A stretch of DNA of 5,714 bases from Methanothrix sp. Lineage in GTDB: Archaea; Halobacteriota; Methanosarcinia; Methanotrichales; Methanotrichaceae. This document shows, in pieces, positions 5,641 to 5,714 of this stretch. The position numbers and the translations under genes were made by a program. The notes under the pieces were generated by a model, which was given only the letters and a program-made list of their open reading frames with translations, made no database searches and was not told the origin of the DNA. Each line of letters starts with the position of its first letter. The stretch's first letter is position 1. The stretch covers positions 1 to 5,714 of the forward strand of contig JAJRAX010000031.1 of NCBI GenBank assembly GCA_028679775.1, written 5' to 3'.

Positions 5641-5703
5641 GGGCAAAAGCCTATGGAGGGACCGGGAACGATTAGTTCGGGGTCGAAGCTTTGCTCTTTT
5701 TTT
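5641..5703 (+). terminator. long hairpin with T7 tract after the cupredoxin gene
   Basis: GGGCAAAAGC (5641-5650) pairs with GCTTTGCTC (5688-5696) with one bulged A and one G-U pair. Inside it GACC/GGTC and GAAC/GTTC can stack around a 2x2 G-G internal loop with a GATTA apical loop. Seven T residues (5697-5703) follow directly. This looks like an intrinsic terminator about 25 bases after the stop codon, though its inner structure is more elaborate than needed. Confidence 0.6.
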
Positions 5704-5714
5704 ATGGCTTTAAA

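Noticed and set aside
5598..5714. Minus-strand open frame entering from the right edge, with a CPSC motif, ending at 5598
   Set aside because: It is only about 38 codons, overlaps the cupredoxin stop and covers the hairpin plus T7; no family recognised. Sequence beyond the window would be needed to judge it.
5653..5714. Plus-strand frame from ATG 5653 open to the window end
   Set aside because: There is no SD and it runs through the hairpin and T-tract; about 20 residues give no evidence of coding.

Overview
The window looks like chromosomal DNA from a methanogenic archaeon, most likely an acetate-using Methanothrix (Methanosaeta)-type member of the Methanosarcinales. The grounds are a RimK-like ligase best read as MptN (an enzyme of tetrahydrosarcinapterin synthesis), a ferredoxin-dependent 2-oxoacid oxidoreductase, A/T-rich archaeal TATA-like promoters, and a secreted cupredoxin whose tyrosine-rich C-terminal domains resemble, from memory, secreted proteins of that genus. 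The genus is an inference; 'methanogenic archaeon' is much safer.

Left part (1-1327, + strand): the C-terminal two thirds of a 2-oxoacid:ferredoxin oxidoreductase beta subunit (cut by the window edge), then a small rubredoxin gene at 629-790, then a ferritin gene whose ATG directly abuts the rubredoxin stop codon. These three close, co-directional genes look like one transcription unit that joins central ferredoxin metabolism to an iron-storage and oxidative-stress pair.

Middle (1378-4103): a secreted protein with the Yx(F/W/Y)xxD motif (COG4315 / Lipoprotein_15 type) lies on the minus strand. It is convergent with ferritin, with a perfect inverted repeat in the 50-base gap, and divergent from the next unit, with which it shares an A/T-rich promoter region. 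That next unit is a two-gene plus-strand operon: the ATP-grasp glutamate ligase (probably MptN) followed 10 bases later by adenylosuccinate synthetase (PurA).

Right part (4104-5714): a 133-base intergenic region with a good archaeal promoter leads into a 459-residue secreted protein. It has a signal peptide, a complete type-1 copper cupredoxin domain, a low-complexity linker with a four-residue QxYx repeat, and two beta-rich C-terminal domains. After it comes a long hairpin followed by seven T residues, probably a terminator.

Most of the window is ordinary housekeeping. The parts most deserving attention are the modular secreted copper protein with its tyrosine-rich tetrad linker, and the fact that a second exported protein of unknown function lies a few kilobases away. 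No CRISPR array, rRNA, tRNA, insertion sequence or phage-like gene was seen, and no stretch over 300 bases lacks a gene.
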